Source: Streptosporangium subroseum (GTDB taxonomy: Bacteria; Actinomycetota; Actinomycetes; Streptosporangiales; Streptosporangiaceae). Taken from it: a stretch of 64,000 nt of DNA. The notes beneath the pieces were generated by a model. That model ran no database searches, was not told the origin of the DNA, and saw only the letters and a list, made by a program, of their open reading frames with translations. The translations under genes and the position numbers were made by a program. Each line of letters begins with the position of its first letter. Position 1 is the stretch's first letter. The stretch is taken from contig NZ_FZOD01000013.1 in assembly GCF_900188345.1 (NCBI RefSeq), positions 124,001 to 188,000 on the forward strand, in the 5' to 3' direction. Of this stretch, positions 8,024 to 17,256 are shown piece after piece.

Positions 8024-9148
8024 ATGTCGATCGACATCGAGCTCATTCGCCGTAGCTGGTCTCTCGTCGAGCCGGCGGCCGCCAAGGTGGCCGCCCACTT
8101 CTACGGCAAGCTGTTCGCCGACCACCCCGGTGTCCGCGAACTCTTCCCGCCCGCGATGGGCGACCAGCGCGACCGGTTGCTCGGCGCGCTCACCCGGGTG
8201 GTGCTCAACCTTGAGGCCGGTCCCGGCCTGGTCGACTACCTGGGCCAGCTCGCCCGAGATCACCGCAAGTACGGTGTCCGGCCCGAGCACTATCCGGCGG
8301 TAGGCGCCTGTCTGATCGCGGCGATGCGGGCCAACGCCGCAGGCTCCTGGCGTCCGGAGTACAGCGAGGCGTGGGCGGAGGCGTACCAGACCATCGCCGA
8401 CGTGATGATCAAAGCTGCCGCGCAGGACGAGGCCGGCGCTCCCGCCTCCTGGATCGGCACCGTGGTGGCGCATGAGATGCGGACGCCCGAGATCGTGGTG
8501 TTCACCGTCCAGGCGGACTATCCCTATCCCTATCGAGCAGGCCAGTACGCCACCCTGCAGACTCCGCACTGGCCGAAGATCTGGCGGTCGTACTCGATCG
8601 CGAACGCGCCCCGTGCGGACAACACGCTCACCTTCCACGTGCGCGTCGTCCCGGGCGGATGGGTCAGCACGGCACTGGCGCGCCACCTGCGGGTAGGAGA
8701 CTCCCTGCTGGTGGGGCCGCCGCGGGGGTCGCTGGTGCTGGAGCGGGCGACTTCCCCGCACGTGGTGCTCATCGCCGGCGGGACGGGGCTGGCACCGCTG
8801 AAGGCGATCGTGCAGGAATCGGTGTCACTGCCGGACCGGCCGCTGATGGATCTCTTCCACGGCGTCCGGCACGATGCGGACGCCTACGACGAGGCCGACC
8901 TGATGGATCTGCGGAACCGTCACGGCCGGCTCCGGGTGGTCCACGCGGTCTCCCATGACCATTACCGGGGGGAGACCGTGATCGACGCGGTGGAGCGCCA
9001 TCGCGTGTATCTCGACGGCGACGTCTTCGTCTGCGGCTCCACGGACATGGTGCGCGAGACGACGGACCGCCTGTTGCGCATGGGTGTTTCCGCAGGGCGG
9101 ATCCACACGGAGTTCTCCCCGGACACACCTATCTCGGTGGGCGTCTGA
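8024..9148 (+). CDS. hmp: Flavohemoglobin / nitric oxide dioxygenase
   Basis: 374 residues, near the normal Hmp length. The N-terminal globin domain (about 1-135) has the B10 tyrosine Y27 (HFYGKLF) and proximal histidine H80 (DHRKYGV). The FAD-binding domain carries RSYSIANAP, and the NAD(P) domain has IAGGTGLAPLKAI and FVCGS. It oxidises NO to nitrate using O2 and NAD(P)H, in the cytosol. Likely co-transcribed with the upstream PNPOx-fold protein. Confidence 0.93.
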   Translation: MSIDIELIRRSWSLVEPAAAKVAAHFYGKLFADHPGVRELFPPAMGDQRDRLLGALTRVVLNLEAGPGLVDYLGQLARDHRKYGVRPEHYPAVGACLIAAMRANAAGSWRPEYSEAWAEAYQTIADVMIKAAAQDEAGAPASWIGTVVAHEMRTPEIVVFTVQADYPYPYRAGQYATLQTPHWPKIWRSYSIANAPRADNTLTFHVRVVPGGWVSTALARHLRVGDSLLVGPPRGSLVLERATSPHVVLIAGGTGLAPLKAIVQESVSLPDRPLMDLFHGVRHDADAYDEADLMDLRNRHGRLRVVHAVSHDHYRGETVIDAVERHRVYLDGDVFVCGSTDMVRETTDRLLRMGVSAGRIHTEFSPDTPISVGV

Positions 9149-9196
9149 CGCCTCGGGGGCCCGTCGCCATCCGCCGTCCGGCGGGCCTGCGGCGCG

Positions 9197-9691
9197 TCAG
9201 CGAGTGCCCCAGGAGTAGGTCTGCTTGTGGAGTCTGAGGTAGACGAAGGTCTCGGTGGCGCGGACCGCGGGAATGGCGCGGATCTTGCCGAGGATCTCCA
9301 GGAGGTGCTGGTCGCTCTCGCAGACGACCTCGACCATGACGTCGAGGGATCCGGCGGTCAGGACGACATAGTCGATCTCCTTGATGGCCGACAACTCGTC
9401 GGCCACCATCTCCAGATCGCCCTCGCACTTGATGCCGATCATGGCCTGGCGGGAGAAGCCCAGGGTGAGCGGGTCGGTCACCGCGACGATCTGCATGACT
9501 CCGCCGTCGATCAGGCGCTGAACCCGCTGGCGTACGGCGGCCTCGGACAGGCCCACTGCCTTGCCGATGGCGGCGTAGGGCTTGCGCCCGTCCGCCTGCA
9601 GCTGTTCGATGATCTGCTTGGAGATCTCATCGAGGACGACGGGGCCAGGCCTGGCGTCGTTTTCGCGGCGTACCTTGGGCGGCGTCGTCAT
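9197..9691 (-). CDS. Lrp/AsnC family transcriptional regulator
   Basis: 164 residues. HTH near residues 20-70 (LDEISKQIIEQLQADGRKPY, then AIGKAVGLSEAAVRQRVQRL). The RAM ligand-binding domain follows (VVLTAGSLDVMVEVVCES). It is divergent from the aminobutyraldehyde dehydrogenase gene and is probably its local regulator, responding to an amino acid or amine (inference). Confidence 0.93.
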   Translation of the reverse strand: MTTPPKVRRENDARPGPVVLDEISKQIIEQLQADGRKPYAAIGKAVGLSEAAVRQRVQRLIDGGVMQIVAVTDPLTLGFSRQAMIGIKCEGDLEMVADELSAIKEIDYVVLTAGSLDVMVEVVCESDQHLLEILGKIRAIPAVRATETFVYLRLHKQTYSWGTR

Positions 9692-9781
9692 CCGCGCTCC
9701 CTGGCGTCATGTTGCGAGGCTGTTGCCGTCATGTTGCGGCTCCGATGCGACATGGTGTCAGTTCTGGGCCTTCTGTCAAGC

Positions 9782-9856
9782 GATTTCGTAGCAATTTGGT
9801 ATCTTAACAACGAAATCCCTTGTCGCGAGGCTTCCTCTCTGTAAGAGTCGCGACAA
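9782..9856. promoter_or_regulatory. Two perfect inverted repeats in the AsnC/polyamine control region
   Basis: GATTTCGT at 9782-9789 pairs with ACGAAATC at 9810-9817. TTGTCGCGA at 9820-9828 pairs with TCGCGACAA at 9848-9856. The first encloses an AT-rich TTGGTATCTTAAC stretch that could contain a -10. Two direct GTCATGTTGCG copies lie near 9707 and 9729. Likely regulator and polymerase sites for the divergent pair. Confidence 0.55.
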
Positions 9857-9884
9857 CTCAGCCCCAAGCGCAAGGAGGTCGACC

Positions 9885-11342
9885 TTGACCACCCCGGTTG
9901 AGAACCACGCACCCACTCACCTGCGGAATTACATCAACGGTGAGTTCGTGGACGCCAAAAGCGGCAGGTTCTCCGATGTCATCGACCCCTGCACCGGAGA
10001 GGCCTATCTTCAGGCCCCGATCTCCGGTCCGGAGGACGTCGACGCAGCCTATGCCGCGGCAGCCGCCGCGTTCGAATCCTGGAGCCAGACCACGCCGGGC
10101 GAACGCGCCAATCTGCTCCTCAAGGTCGCCGACGCGATCGAGGCGCGGGCCGACGAGCTGAACGAGGCCGAGTGCCTCAACACCGGCAAGCCGCGCGCCC
10201 GCATGGCGGAGGACGAGACGCCGATCGCCGCCGATCACTTCCGCTTCTTCGCGGGCGCCGCGCGCACGCTGGAGGGACCGACGTCGGGTGAGTTCCTCGC
10301 GGACCACACCTCCATGATCCGGTACGAGCCGATCGGCGTCGTGGGCCAGGTCACGCCCTGGAACTATCCGATGATGATGGCGGTCTGGAAGATCGCCCCC
10401 GCGATCGCCGCGGGGAACACCGTCGTGCTCAAGCCCTCCGACACCACCCCGGCCGCCACGATCAAGCTGGCCGAGATCCTGGGCGAGATCCTGCCGAAGG
10501 GCGTCTTCAACGTCGTCGCCGGCGACCGCGAGACCGGTGCCCTGGTCGTGGGACACCCGACCGCGCAGATGGTCGCGATCACCGGTTCGGTCGGCGCCGG
10601 CATGGCCGTGGCCAAGTCCGCGGCCGACGACCTCAAGCGGGTCCACCTGGAGCTCGGCGGCAAGGCCCCGGTCGTCGTCTTCGACGACGTCACCGACCTC
10701 AAGGCCGCCGCCGACGCCATCGCCACGGCGGGTCTCTACAACGCCGGCCAGGACTGCACGGCGGCCTGCCGCGTGCTGGTCCACGAGAACGTCCACGACG
10801 AGTTCGTGGCCGCGCTCACCGAGGCGGCCGTGAACACCGTGACGGGTGACCTGTCCAACGAGGACGCCCTGTACGGCCCGCTCAACAACGCAAGCCAGCT
10901 GGCCCGCGTCTCGGGCTTCTTCGACCGGGTCCCGGATCACGCCAAGATCCTGACCGGCGGCCACAGGGTGGGTGACAAGGGCTACTTCTTCGCGCCGACC
11001 ATCGTGGACGGCCTCCACCAGGACGACGAGATGGTGCAGGACGAGGTCTTCGGGCCTGTCATCACCGTCCAGACCTTCTCCGACGAGGCCGACGCCGTGG
11101 CCAAGGCCAACGGCGTCAGGTACGGCCTGTCGAGTTCGGTGTGGACGTCGAACCACGGCCGGGCGATGCGCGTGTCAAAGCGTCTTGACTTCGGCGTCGT
11201 GTGGGTTAACACTCACATCCCTTTCGTCTCAGAAATGCCTCACGGAGGCTTCAAGCACTCTGGTTACGGCAAGGATTTGTCCGTTTTCGGACTGCACGAT
11301 TACCTTCGCATCAAGCACGTCATGCACTACATCGGCGAATAG
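9885..11342 (+). CDS. Gamma-aminobutyraldehyde dehydrogenase
   Basis: 485 residues of the NAD-dependent aldehyde dehydrogenase superfamily. Catalytic cysteine C291 in NAGQDCTAACR, general-base Glu in LELGGKAP, and the cofactor loop ITGSVGAG. The overall pattern (GQVTPWNYP, HIPFVSEMPHGG) fits 4-aminobutyraldehyde/betaine-aldehyde dehydrogenases (PatD/Prr type), which oxidise 4-aminobutanal to GABA in putrescine breakdown. TTG start at 9885 behind an excellent AAGGAGG. First gene of the polyamine transport operon. Confidence 0.9.
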   Translation: MTTPVENHAPTHLRNYINGEFVDAKSGRFSDVIDPCTGEAYLQAPISGPEDVDAAYAAAAAAFESWSQTTPGERANLLLKVADAIEARADELNEAECLNTGKPRARMAEDETPIAADHFRFFAGAARTLEGPTSGEFLADHTSMIRYEPIGVVGQVTPWNYPMMMAVWKIAPAIAAGNTVVLKPSDTTPAATIKLAEILGEILPKGVFNVVAGDRETGALVVGHPTAQMVAITGSVGAGMAVAKSAADDLKRVHLELGGKAPVVVFDDVTDLKAAADAIATAGLYNAGQDCTAACRVLVHENVHDEFVAALTEAAVNTVTGDLSNEDALYGPLNNASQLARVSGFFDRVPDHAKILTGGHRVGDKGYFFAPTIVDGLHQDDEMVQDEVFGPVITVQTFSDEADAVAKANGVRYGLSSSVWTSNHGRAMRVSKRLDFGVVWVNTHIPFVSEMPHGGFKHSGYGKDLSVFGLHDYLRIKHVMHYIGE

Positions 11343-11367
11343 CCGCGAACAGAGGGATAAGCCTGGC

Positions 11368-12513
11368 ATGACCGAAACCCAGGCGGGCATTGAGGCGGCC
11401 GCCGCCGCCTCCGGCTCGTCCAATGTGCCCGCCATCGAACTCGACGGGGTCGTCAAGGAATACCTCTCCCAGGGAGAGGCCGTCCGGGCGGTCAAGGGCG
11501 TCACCATGTCGATCACCGAGGGAGAGTTCTTCTCGCTCCTCGGACCTTCGGGCTGCGGTAAGACCACGACCATGCGCATGATCGCCGGGTTCGAGGATCC
11601 GACGCAGGGCAAGGTGTGGTTGCACGGCCAGGACGTGACCGACGTGCCTCCCAACAAGCGCGATGTGAACATGGTGTTCCAGTCCTACGCGCTGTTCCCG
11701 CACATGAACGTCTGGGAGAACGTCGCCTTCGGTCTCAGGCGCAAGAAGGTGGCGGCCGACGAGATCAAGCGGCGGGTCGGCGAGATCCTGGAGATCGTCG
11801 ACCTCACCGGCCGTGAGAAGCGCCGTCCCCGGGAGATGTCCGGCGGTCAGCAGCAGCGGGTCGCCCTGGCCCGAGCCCTGGTCAACAACCCCCGGGCGCT
11901 CCTGCTGGACGAGCCGCTGGGCGCCCTGGACCTCAAGCTCCGCCAGGCCATGCAGATCGAGCTCAAGCGAATCCAGCGCGAGGTGGGCATCACGTTCGTC
12001 TACGTGACGCACGACCAGAGCGAGGCGCTCACCATGAGCGACCGCATCGCCGTCATGAACGACGGCCAGGTCGACCAACTCGCCTCACCCCGCGAGATTT
12101 ACGAGCGTCCGGCCACCCCGTTCGTCGCCGGATTCATCGGCACCTCCAACCTGCTCAGCGGCACCGTGGACCGGATCACCTCCGGCTTCGCCGTGCTCAA
12201 GCTCGGAGGGGAGGACCGGGTGCTCGTGGCCGGTGAAACACACCGGGCCGGAGACCCGATCGCCGTCACGGTACGGCCGGAGAAGATCAGGATCTCCACC
12301 GAGGAGCCGACGGGTGACGTCAGCGTCGTGCGCGGCACCGTCTTCGAAGTGGTCTATCTCGGCCTTTACAACAGCTACGCGGTAAGTCTGGCCGACGGTG
12401 CCGAGGTCACCGTATTCCAGCAGAACGCGGTCGACAGTACGAGCACGGCGGAGCGTGGCGATGCCGTCTGGCTGTCGTGGCAGCCGCAACACTCGTACGC
12501 AATCGGAAGTTGA
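11368..12513 (+). CDS. potA: Spermidine/putrescine ABC transporter ATP-binding protein
   Basis: 381 residues. Walker A GPSGCGKTT, Q-loop MVFQSYALFPHM, signature MSGGQQQRVALARAL, Walker B LLLDEPLGALD and switch His in YVTHDQSEAL, followed by a C-terminal TOBE domain (AVTVRPEKIRIS). These features place it in the PotA/MalK class energising solute import. ATG at 11368 is 25 bp after the dehydrogenase stop; the periplasmic-binding-protein gene follows 8 bp later, so it is in one operon. Confidence 0.93.
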   Translation: MTETQAGIEAAAAASGSSNVPAIELDGVVKEYLSQGEAVRAVKGVTMSITEGEFFSLLGPSGCGKTTTMRMIAGFEDPTQGKVWLHGQDVTDVPPNKRDVNMVFQSYALFPHMNVWENVAFGLRRKKVAADEIKRRVGEILEIVDLTGREKRRPREMSGGQQQRVALARALVNNPRALLLDEPLGALDLKLRQAMQIELKRIQREVGITFVYVTHDQSEALTMSDRIAVMNDGQVDQLASPREIYERPATPFVAGFIGTSNLLSGTVDRITSGFAVLKLGGEDRVLVAGETHRAGDPIAVTVRPEKIRISTEEPTGDVSVVRGTVFEVVYLGLYNSYAVSLADGAEVTVFQQNAVDSTSTAERGDAVWLSWQPQHSYAIGS

Positions 12514-12521
12514 GTCCTGCC

Positions 12522-13766
12522 ATGCACGATTCCCGCACGAACCCCGCCTTTCTGCGTGGCATGACGCAGAGCCGTTCCGTCACCCGTCGTGACGCCTTCC
12601 GTATGGCGGGACTGTCGGCCGCCGGTCTCGCGCTGGCCGCCTGCGGTGTCCAGGGCAAGAAGGTCGCGGCGCCGCAGAAGGACGCCGTCGCCGAATACTG
12701 GGCCGCCCAGAAGAAGAACGGCACCCTGCGCTTCGCCAACTGGCCGCTGTACATCGACAAGGACGGCAAGAAGTATCCGTCGCTGGACCTGTTCACCAAG
12801 GACACCGGCATCCAGGTGGACTACCAGGAGGCCATCCAGGACAACAGCACGTTCTTCGGCAAGGTCCAGCCTCTGCTCGCGGCCAACAACGACATCGGCT
12901 ACGACCTGATGGTCCTGACCAACGGCCTCCAGCTGAGCAAGGCCATCGAGCTGGGCTACCTGGTCCCGCTGGACCACTCCAAGCTGCCGAACTTCGCCGC
13001 CAACGCGGCGCCGAAGGTCAAGAACCCGACCTGGGACCCGAACAACACCCACACGATCCCGTGGACGGTCGGTCTCACCGGCATCGCCTACAACCCCAAG
13101 TACGTGGACGAGGTCACCAGCATGGAGGACCTCTGGAACCCCAAGTACAAGGGCAAGGTCGGCATGATGCTCGACACCCAGGAGGTCGCGAACTTCGGCA
13201 TGTTCGCCCTGGGCATCGACCCCGACACCTCGGGCGAGGCCGACTGGCGGAAGGCCGGCGAGAAGCTCAAGCAGCAGCGCGACGCGGGGCTCGTCCGCAA
13301 GTACTACGAGAACGACTACGTCGACGCGCTCGCCCGGGGCGACGTGTGGATCACCATGGCCTGGTCGGGCGACATCTTCCAGCAGGTCGCCGAGGGCAAG
13401 GACCTGAAGTTCGTGGTGCCCCAGGAGGGCGGCACGATCTGGACCGACAACATGTGCATCCCCAAGACCGCGCAGAACCCGGTGGACGCGCTGACGCTGA
13501 TGGACTACGTCTACCAGCCCAAGATCGCCACCATGCTGGTGGAGTACATCAACTACATCACCCCGGTGCCCGCCACCAAGGACCTGGTCCTCGCCGACGC
13601 GGAGAAGGCCACGGGTGACGACAAGGCGTCGCTGGAGCAGATCGCCAACAGCCCGCTGATCTACCCCTCCGAGGCGGACCAGGCCAAGCTGCGGTCGTAC
13701 AAGGCGCTGACCTCCGCGGAGGAGAAGATCTTCGAGAGCATCTTCCAGCCGGTCACGCAGGGCTAG
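12522..13766 (+). CDS. potD: Polyamine-binding lipoprotein
   Basis: 414 residues. N-terminus with twin arginine (SVTRRDAF), a hydrophobic core and lipobox LAAC, so probably Tat- or Sec-exported and lipid-anchored outside the membrane. The mature part has FANWPLYID, VPWTVGLTG-like IPWTVGLTGIAYN, and an acidic aromatic cleft typical of PotD/PotF solute-binding proteins. It delivers spermidine/putrescine to the PotBC channel. ATG at 12522. Confidence 0.92.
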   Translation: MHDSRTNPAFLRGMTQSRSVTRRDAFRMAGLSAAGLALAACGVQGKKVAAPQKDAVAEYWAAQKKNGTLRFANWPLYIDKDGKKYPSLDLFTKDTGIQVDYQEAIQDNSTFFGKVQPLLAANNDIGYDLMVLTNGLQLSKAIELGYLVPLDHSKLPNFAANAAPKVKNPTWDPNNTHTIPWTVGLTGIAYNPKYVDEVTSMEDLWNPKYKGKVGMMLDTQEVANFGMFALGIDPDTSGEADWRKAGEKLKQQRDAGLVRKYYENDYVDALARGDVWITMAWSGDIFQQVAEGKDLKFVVPQEGGTIWTDNMCIPKTAQNPVDALTLMDYVYQPKIATMLVEYINYITPVPATKDLVLADAEKATGDDKASLEQIANSPLIYPSEADQAKLRSYKALTSAEEKIFESIFQPVTQG

Positions 13767-13824
13767 AGGTCATGGAGCCGATCCGGCGCCCTGAGCGCCG
13801 CGAGCCTCGTGAGGTGAGCGACCG

Positions 13825-14676
13825 ATGAAACGCTTCGCTCCCTACCTGCTCATCCTGCCCGGCGGCCTCTGGCTGGTGATCTTCCTGGTGGTGCCGATGG
13901 TCTTCATGGCCTCGGTCTCCACCCAGGAGGGCGACGTGGTGAACGGTTTCGTCCAGACGTTCAACTTCTCGGTGTACGGCGACGCGCTGGTGCAGTACCA
14001 GACGCAGTTCCTGAGGTCCGCCGGATACGGCCTGGTCGCCACGGTCATCTCCATCGCGATGGCCTACCCGGTGGCCTACTGGATCGCCTTCAAGGGCGGC
14101 GCCCGGAAGTCCACCTACCTGCTGCTGGTGCTGCTGCCGTTCTTCGTCTCGTTCGTGCTGCGCACGGTGTCGTGGAAGTTCCTGCTGGCCGACGACGGCA
14201 TTCTGCTGTCCCCGATGAAGTCGATGGGCCTGGTGCCCGACGACTTCCACGTGCTGCAGACGACGACGGCGGTGATCGGCGGGCTGGTCTACAACTACCT
14301 GCCGTTCATGATCCTGCCGATCTACGTGGCACTGGAGCGGGTGGATCCCCGGGTGGTCGAGGCCGCCCAGGACCTCTACGCGGCCAAGCGCTCGGCCTTC
14401 ACCAAGGTCGTGCTGCCGCTCTCGCTGCCGGGCGTGTTCGCCGGGGTGCTGATGACGTTCGTCCCGATGACCGCGGACTACGTCAACGCCGGCATCCTCG
14501 GAGGCCCGCAGAACACGATGATCGGCAACATCATCCAGACCAAGTATCTGGTCAACAACGACTACCCGACCGCCGCCGCGCTGTCGTTCACGCTGATGGC
14601 GGTGATGCTGATCGGCATCTTCGCCTACGCCAAGGCGCTCGGCACCGAGAACGTGCTGGAGGCGGCGGCCCGATGA
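13825..14676 (+). CDS. potB: Polyamine ABC transporter permease (PotB type)
   Basis: 283 residues with six membrane helices. The EAA loop is visible as VEAAQDLYAAKRSAFTKVVL followed by PLSLPGV. Its stop overlaps the ATG of the second permease (ATGA), indicating tight coupling. Forms the inner-membrane channel with PotC and couples to PotA. Confidence 0.93.
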   Translation: MKRFAPYLLILPGGLWLVIFLVVPMVFMASVSTQEGDVVNGFVQTFNFSVYGDALVQYQTQFLRSAGYGLVATVISIAMAYPVAYWIAFKGGARKSTYLLLVLLPFFVSFVLRTVSWKFLLADDGILLSPMKSMGLVPDDFHVLQTTTAVIGGLVYNYLPFMILPIYVALERVDPRVVEAAQDLYAAKRSAFTKVVLPLSLPGVFAGVLMTFVPMTADYVNAGILGGPQNTMIGNIIQTKYLVNNDYPTAAALSFTLMAVMLIGIFAYAKALGTENVLEAAAR

Positions 14677-15557
14677 CGAGCACGAGTGAAACCGGCGCGG
14701 TCGGCACCGTACCGCCCCCGCGCGCGTCCGGCACGACGTCCGGCGCACGGTCCGGGCCGCCGGTGACCAGGAAGAGGAGCGGCCGGTTCGGTGACGGGCT
14801 GCTCAAGGGCTACGTCTGGCTGATCCTCGCCTGGCTGTTCCTGCCGATCGTGGTCATGATCGTGTTCGGCTTCAACGACACCCAGAGCAAGTCCAATGTG
14901 ACCTGGCAGGGCTTCACCCTCAAATGGTGGGGCCGCCTGGGCGACTACCCCGATCTGACCGTCGCGGTGTTCAACTCGCTCAAGATCGCTGTGATCAGCG
15001 TGGTGATCACGACGGTGATCGGCACGTTCATGGGCCTGGCCCTGGGCCGTTACCGGTTCCGCGGGCAGGGCGCGACCAACCTGGTGCTGTTCGCCGCGAT
15101 CGCCTCGCCGGAGCTCGTCATGGGCGCCTCGCTGCTGTCGCTGTTCGTCAGCAGCGGCGTGCAGACCGGCTTCGTGACCGTGATCATCGCGCACGTGCTG
15201 TTCTCGCTGTCGTTCGTGGCGATCACGGTGCGGGCCCGGGTGGTCGGGCTGGATCCGTCGATCGAGGAGGCGGCGCGCGACCTCGGGGCGTCCACGTGGG
15301 TGACGTTCTGGCGGGTGACGTTCCCGATGATCCTGCCCGGCGTCGTCTCGGGCGCGCTGCTGGCGTTCGCGCTGTCCATCGACGACTTCGTGATCACCCA
15401 GTTCACCAGCGGTTCCGTCCAGACGTTCCCACTGTGGATCTGGGGCGCCACCCGTATCGGGGTGCCGCCACAGGTCAACATCATCGGAACGCTTATATTC
15501 GCAGTAGGCGTCGTGATCGCCGTGGTCAACACGGTGACTTCCCGCCGCCGCACCTAA
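14673..15557 (+). CDS. potC: Polyamine ABC transporter permease (PotC type)
   Basis: 294 residues. A disordered Thr/Ser/Gly/Pro-rich N-terminus of about 35 residues, then six helices; EAA motif IEEAARDLGASTWVTFWRVT. The ending LSIDDFVITQFTSG is typical of PotC. Last gene of the operon before a hairpin. Confidence 0.92.
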   Translation: MTSTSETGAVGTVPPPRASGTTSGARSGPPVTRKRSGRFGDGLLKGYVWLILAWLFLPIVVMIVFGFNDTQSKSNVTWQGFTLKWWGRLGDYPDLTVAVFNSLKIAVISVVITTVIGTFMGLALGRYRFRGQGATNLVLFAAIASPELVMGASLLSLFVSSGVQTGFVTVIIAHVLFSLSFVAITVRARVVGLDPSIEEAARDLGASTWVTFWRVTFPMILPGVVSGALLAFALSIDDFVITQFTSGSVQTFPLWIWGATRIGVPPQVNIIGTLIFAVGVVIAVVNTVTSRRRT

Positions 15558-15566
15558 ACTGCCCTC

Positions 15567-15598
15567 AGCCCCGTGCCTCCGAAGGGCGGCGCGGGGCT
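15567..15598 (+). terminator. Candidate terminator after the pot operon
   Basis: An 11-bp stem (15567-15577 with 15588-15598, one G-T pair) with a 10-nt loop lies 10 bp after potC. There is no U-tract, so termination may be partial. Confidence 0.5.
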
Positions 15599-15729
15599 TC
15601 GGTGTATCCAGATCCTCGGCAGAGAACAGGGAGGCGAGATCGGACTCAGGCGGGGGGAACCCGCGCGTGATCTTCAAGGTCACGCGATACACATAAAAAC
15701 AACCTGACTCACGTAGGGAAGTGAGATTT

Positions 15730-17124
15730 GTGGATCCGCTGAAGGCTCTTGCTGATGCGGAGCGCAAGCCGTACTGGCTCGACAGTCCGGCGAAACCTGA
15801 GCCGCTGCCGCGGCTCTTCGGAAACACGACCGCCGATCTCGCGGTGGTCGGCGGAGGCTTCTCGGGGCTCTGGACCGCCCTGATGGCGAAGGAGCGCGAT
15901 CCGTCGCTCGACGTGGTCCTGCTTGAGGGACGCAGGATCGGCTGGGCGGCGTCCGGCCGCAACGGCGGCTTCGCGATGGCCACGCTCACCCACGGGATCG
16001 CCAACGGGCTCGAACGCTGGCCCGAAGAGATCTCCACGCTCGAGCGCCTGGGTGTCACGAACCTCGACGAGATCGGCGAGGCCGTCGCCAGATACGACAT
16101 CGACTGCGGCTACGAGCGCACCGGCGAGCTGCACGTGGCCACCGAGCCCTGGCAGCTGGAGGCGATGAGCGAGCACGCCGAGATCACCCACGAGCTGGGT
16201 GTCCGCTTCGACATCCTCGACCAGGAGCAGATCCGGGCGGAGGTGAACTCGCCCACGTACATCGGAGGCCAGTGGGAGCGCGACGGCTGCGCCATGCTCG
16301 ATCCCGCCCGGCTGGCCTGGGGGCTCAGGCAGGCCTGCCTCTCCCTGGGCGTGCGCATCTACGAGCGCACGCCGGTCCGGGCCATGAAGGACTCCCAGGT
16401 GAGCATGGATCTGCTCACTCCGAACGGCACCGTCAAGGCGGGCAAGGTCGCTCTCGGCACCGGGGTGTTCCAGCCGCTGCTGCGGCGGCTGAAGCACTTC
16501 CTCGTGCCGGTCTACGACTACGCGCTGATGACCGAGCCGCTCTCCGCGGAGCAGATGGACGCCGTCGGCTGGCACAACCGGCAGGGCGTCGGCGACTCGG
16601 CCAACCAGTTCCACTACTACCGGCTGACCGACGACAACCGCATTCTCTGGGGTGGCTACGACGCGGTCTACTACAACGGCGGAAAGATCAAGCCGGAGTA
16701 CGAGCAGCGCGACGAGACCTTCGTCAAGCTGGCGGAACACTTCTCCGTGACGTTCCCCCAGCTCTCCGAGCTGCGCTTCACCCACAAGTGGGGCGGCGTC
16801 ATCGACACCTGCAGCCGGTTCAGCGCCTTCTACGGCCAGGCGCACGGCGGGCGCCTCGCCTACGCCGCCGGCTACACCGGCATGGGCGTCGGCGCGACCC
16901 GCTTCGGGGCCAATGTCATGCTCGACCTGCTGAGCGGTGAGCGGACCGAGCGGACCGAGCTCCGGATGGTCCAGGAGAAGCCGGTCCCCTTCCCGCCCGA
17001 GCCGGTTCGCTCGGCCGGGATCCAGATGACCCGGTGGTCGATCGCCCAGGCCGACCTCCACCAGGGCCGCCGCAACCTCTGGTTGCGGACCCTGGACCGG
17101 ATGGGTCTGGGATTCGACTCCTAG
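15730..17124 (+). CDS. FAD-dependent amine oxidoreductase (PuuB-like, DAO family)
   Basis: 464 residues. Dinucleotide-binding motif VVGGGFSGLW and ARRIGW/GWAASGRNGGF near the N-terminus are typical of the DAO fold; the C-terminal FAD contact is YAAGYTGMGVG. Closest functional class is gamma-glutamylputrescine oxidase (PuuB) and related amine oxidases, which produce an aldehyde, H2O2 and ammonia. Directly downstream of the polyamine importer and in the same direction, so it likely supplies the aldehyde used by the upstream dehydrogenase. I chose GTG 15730 because GGGAAG sits at good spacing; GTG 15721 lacks spacing. Confidence 0.85.
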   Translation: MDPLKALADAERKPYWLDSPAKPEPLPRLFGNTTADLAVVGGGFSGLWTALMAKERDPSLDVVLLEGRRIGWAASGRNGGFAMATLTHGIANGLERWPEEISTLERLGVTNLDEIGEAVARYDIDCGYERTGELHVATEPWQLEAMSEHAEITHELGVRFDILDQEQIRAEVNSPTYIGGQWERDGCAMLDPARLAWGLRQACLSLGVRIYERTPVRAMKDSQVSMDLLTPNGTVKAGKVALGTGVFQPLLRRLKHFLVPVYDYALMTEPLSAEQMDAVGWHNRQGVGDSANQFHYYRLTDDNRILWGGYDAVYYNGGKIKPEYEQRDETFVKLAEHFSVTFPQLSELRFTHKWGGVIDTCSRFSAFYGQAHGGRLAYAAGYTGMGVGATRFGANVMLDLLSGERTERTELRMVQEKPVPFPPEPVRSAGIQMTRWSIAQADLHQGRRNLWLRTLDRMGLGFDS

Positions 17125-17141
17125 GTTTTCCAGGGGGTGTC

Positions 17142-17174
17142 CCTCCGGTCCCGCCCTCCAGGCGGGGCCGGAGG
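17142..17174 (+). terminator. Strong hairpin terminator after the PuuB-like gene
   Basis: A 14-bp stem (17142-17155 with 17161-17174, one T-G pair) with a 5-nt loop, followed by CATCCGTTT, begins 17 bp after the stop. Confidence 0.75.
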
Positions 17175-17256
17175 CATCCGTTTCTGGCCTCCGGTCACCG
17201 TGCGCATCGCCGGGTGCTTTTGGCGTCCGGTGCGCAGGCCGTACAGACTTGGGGGT

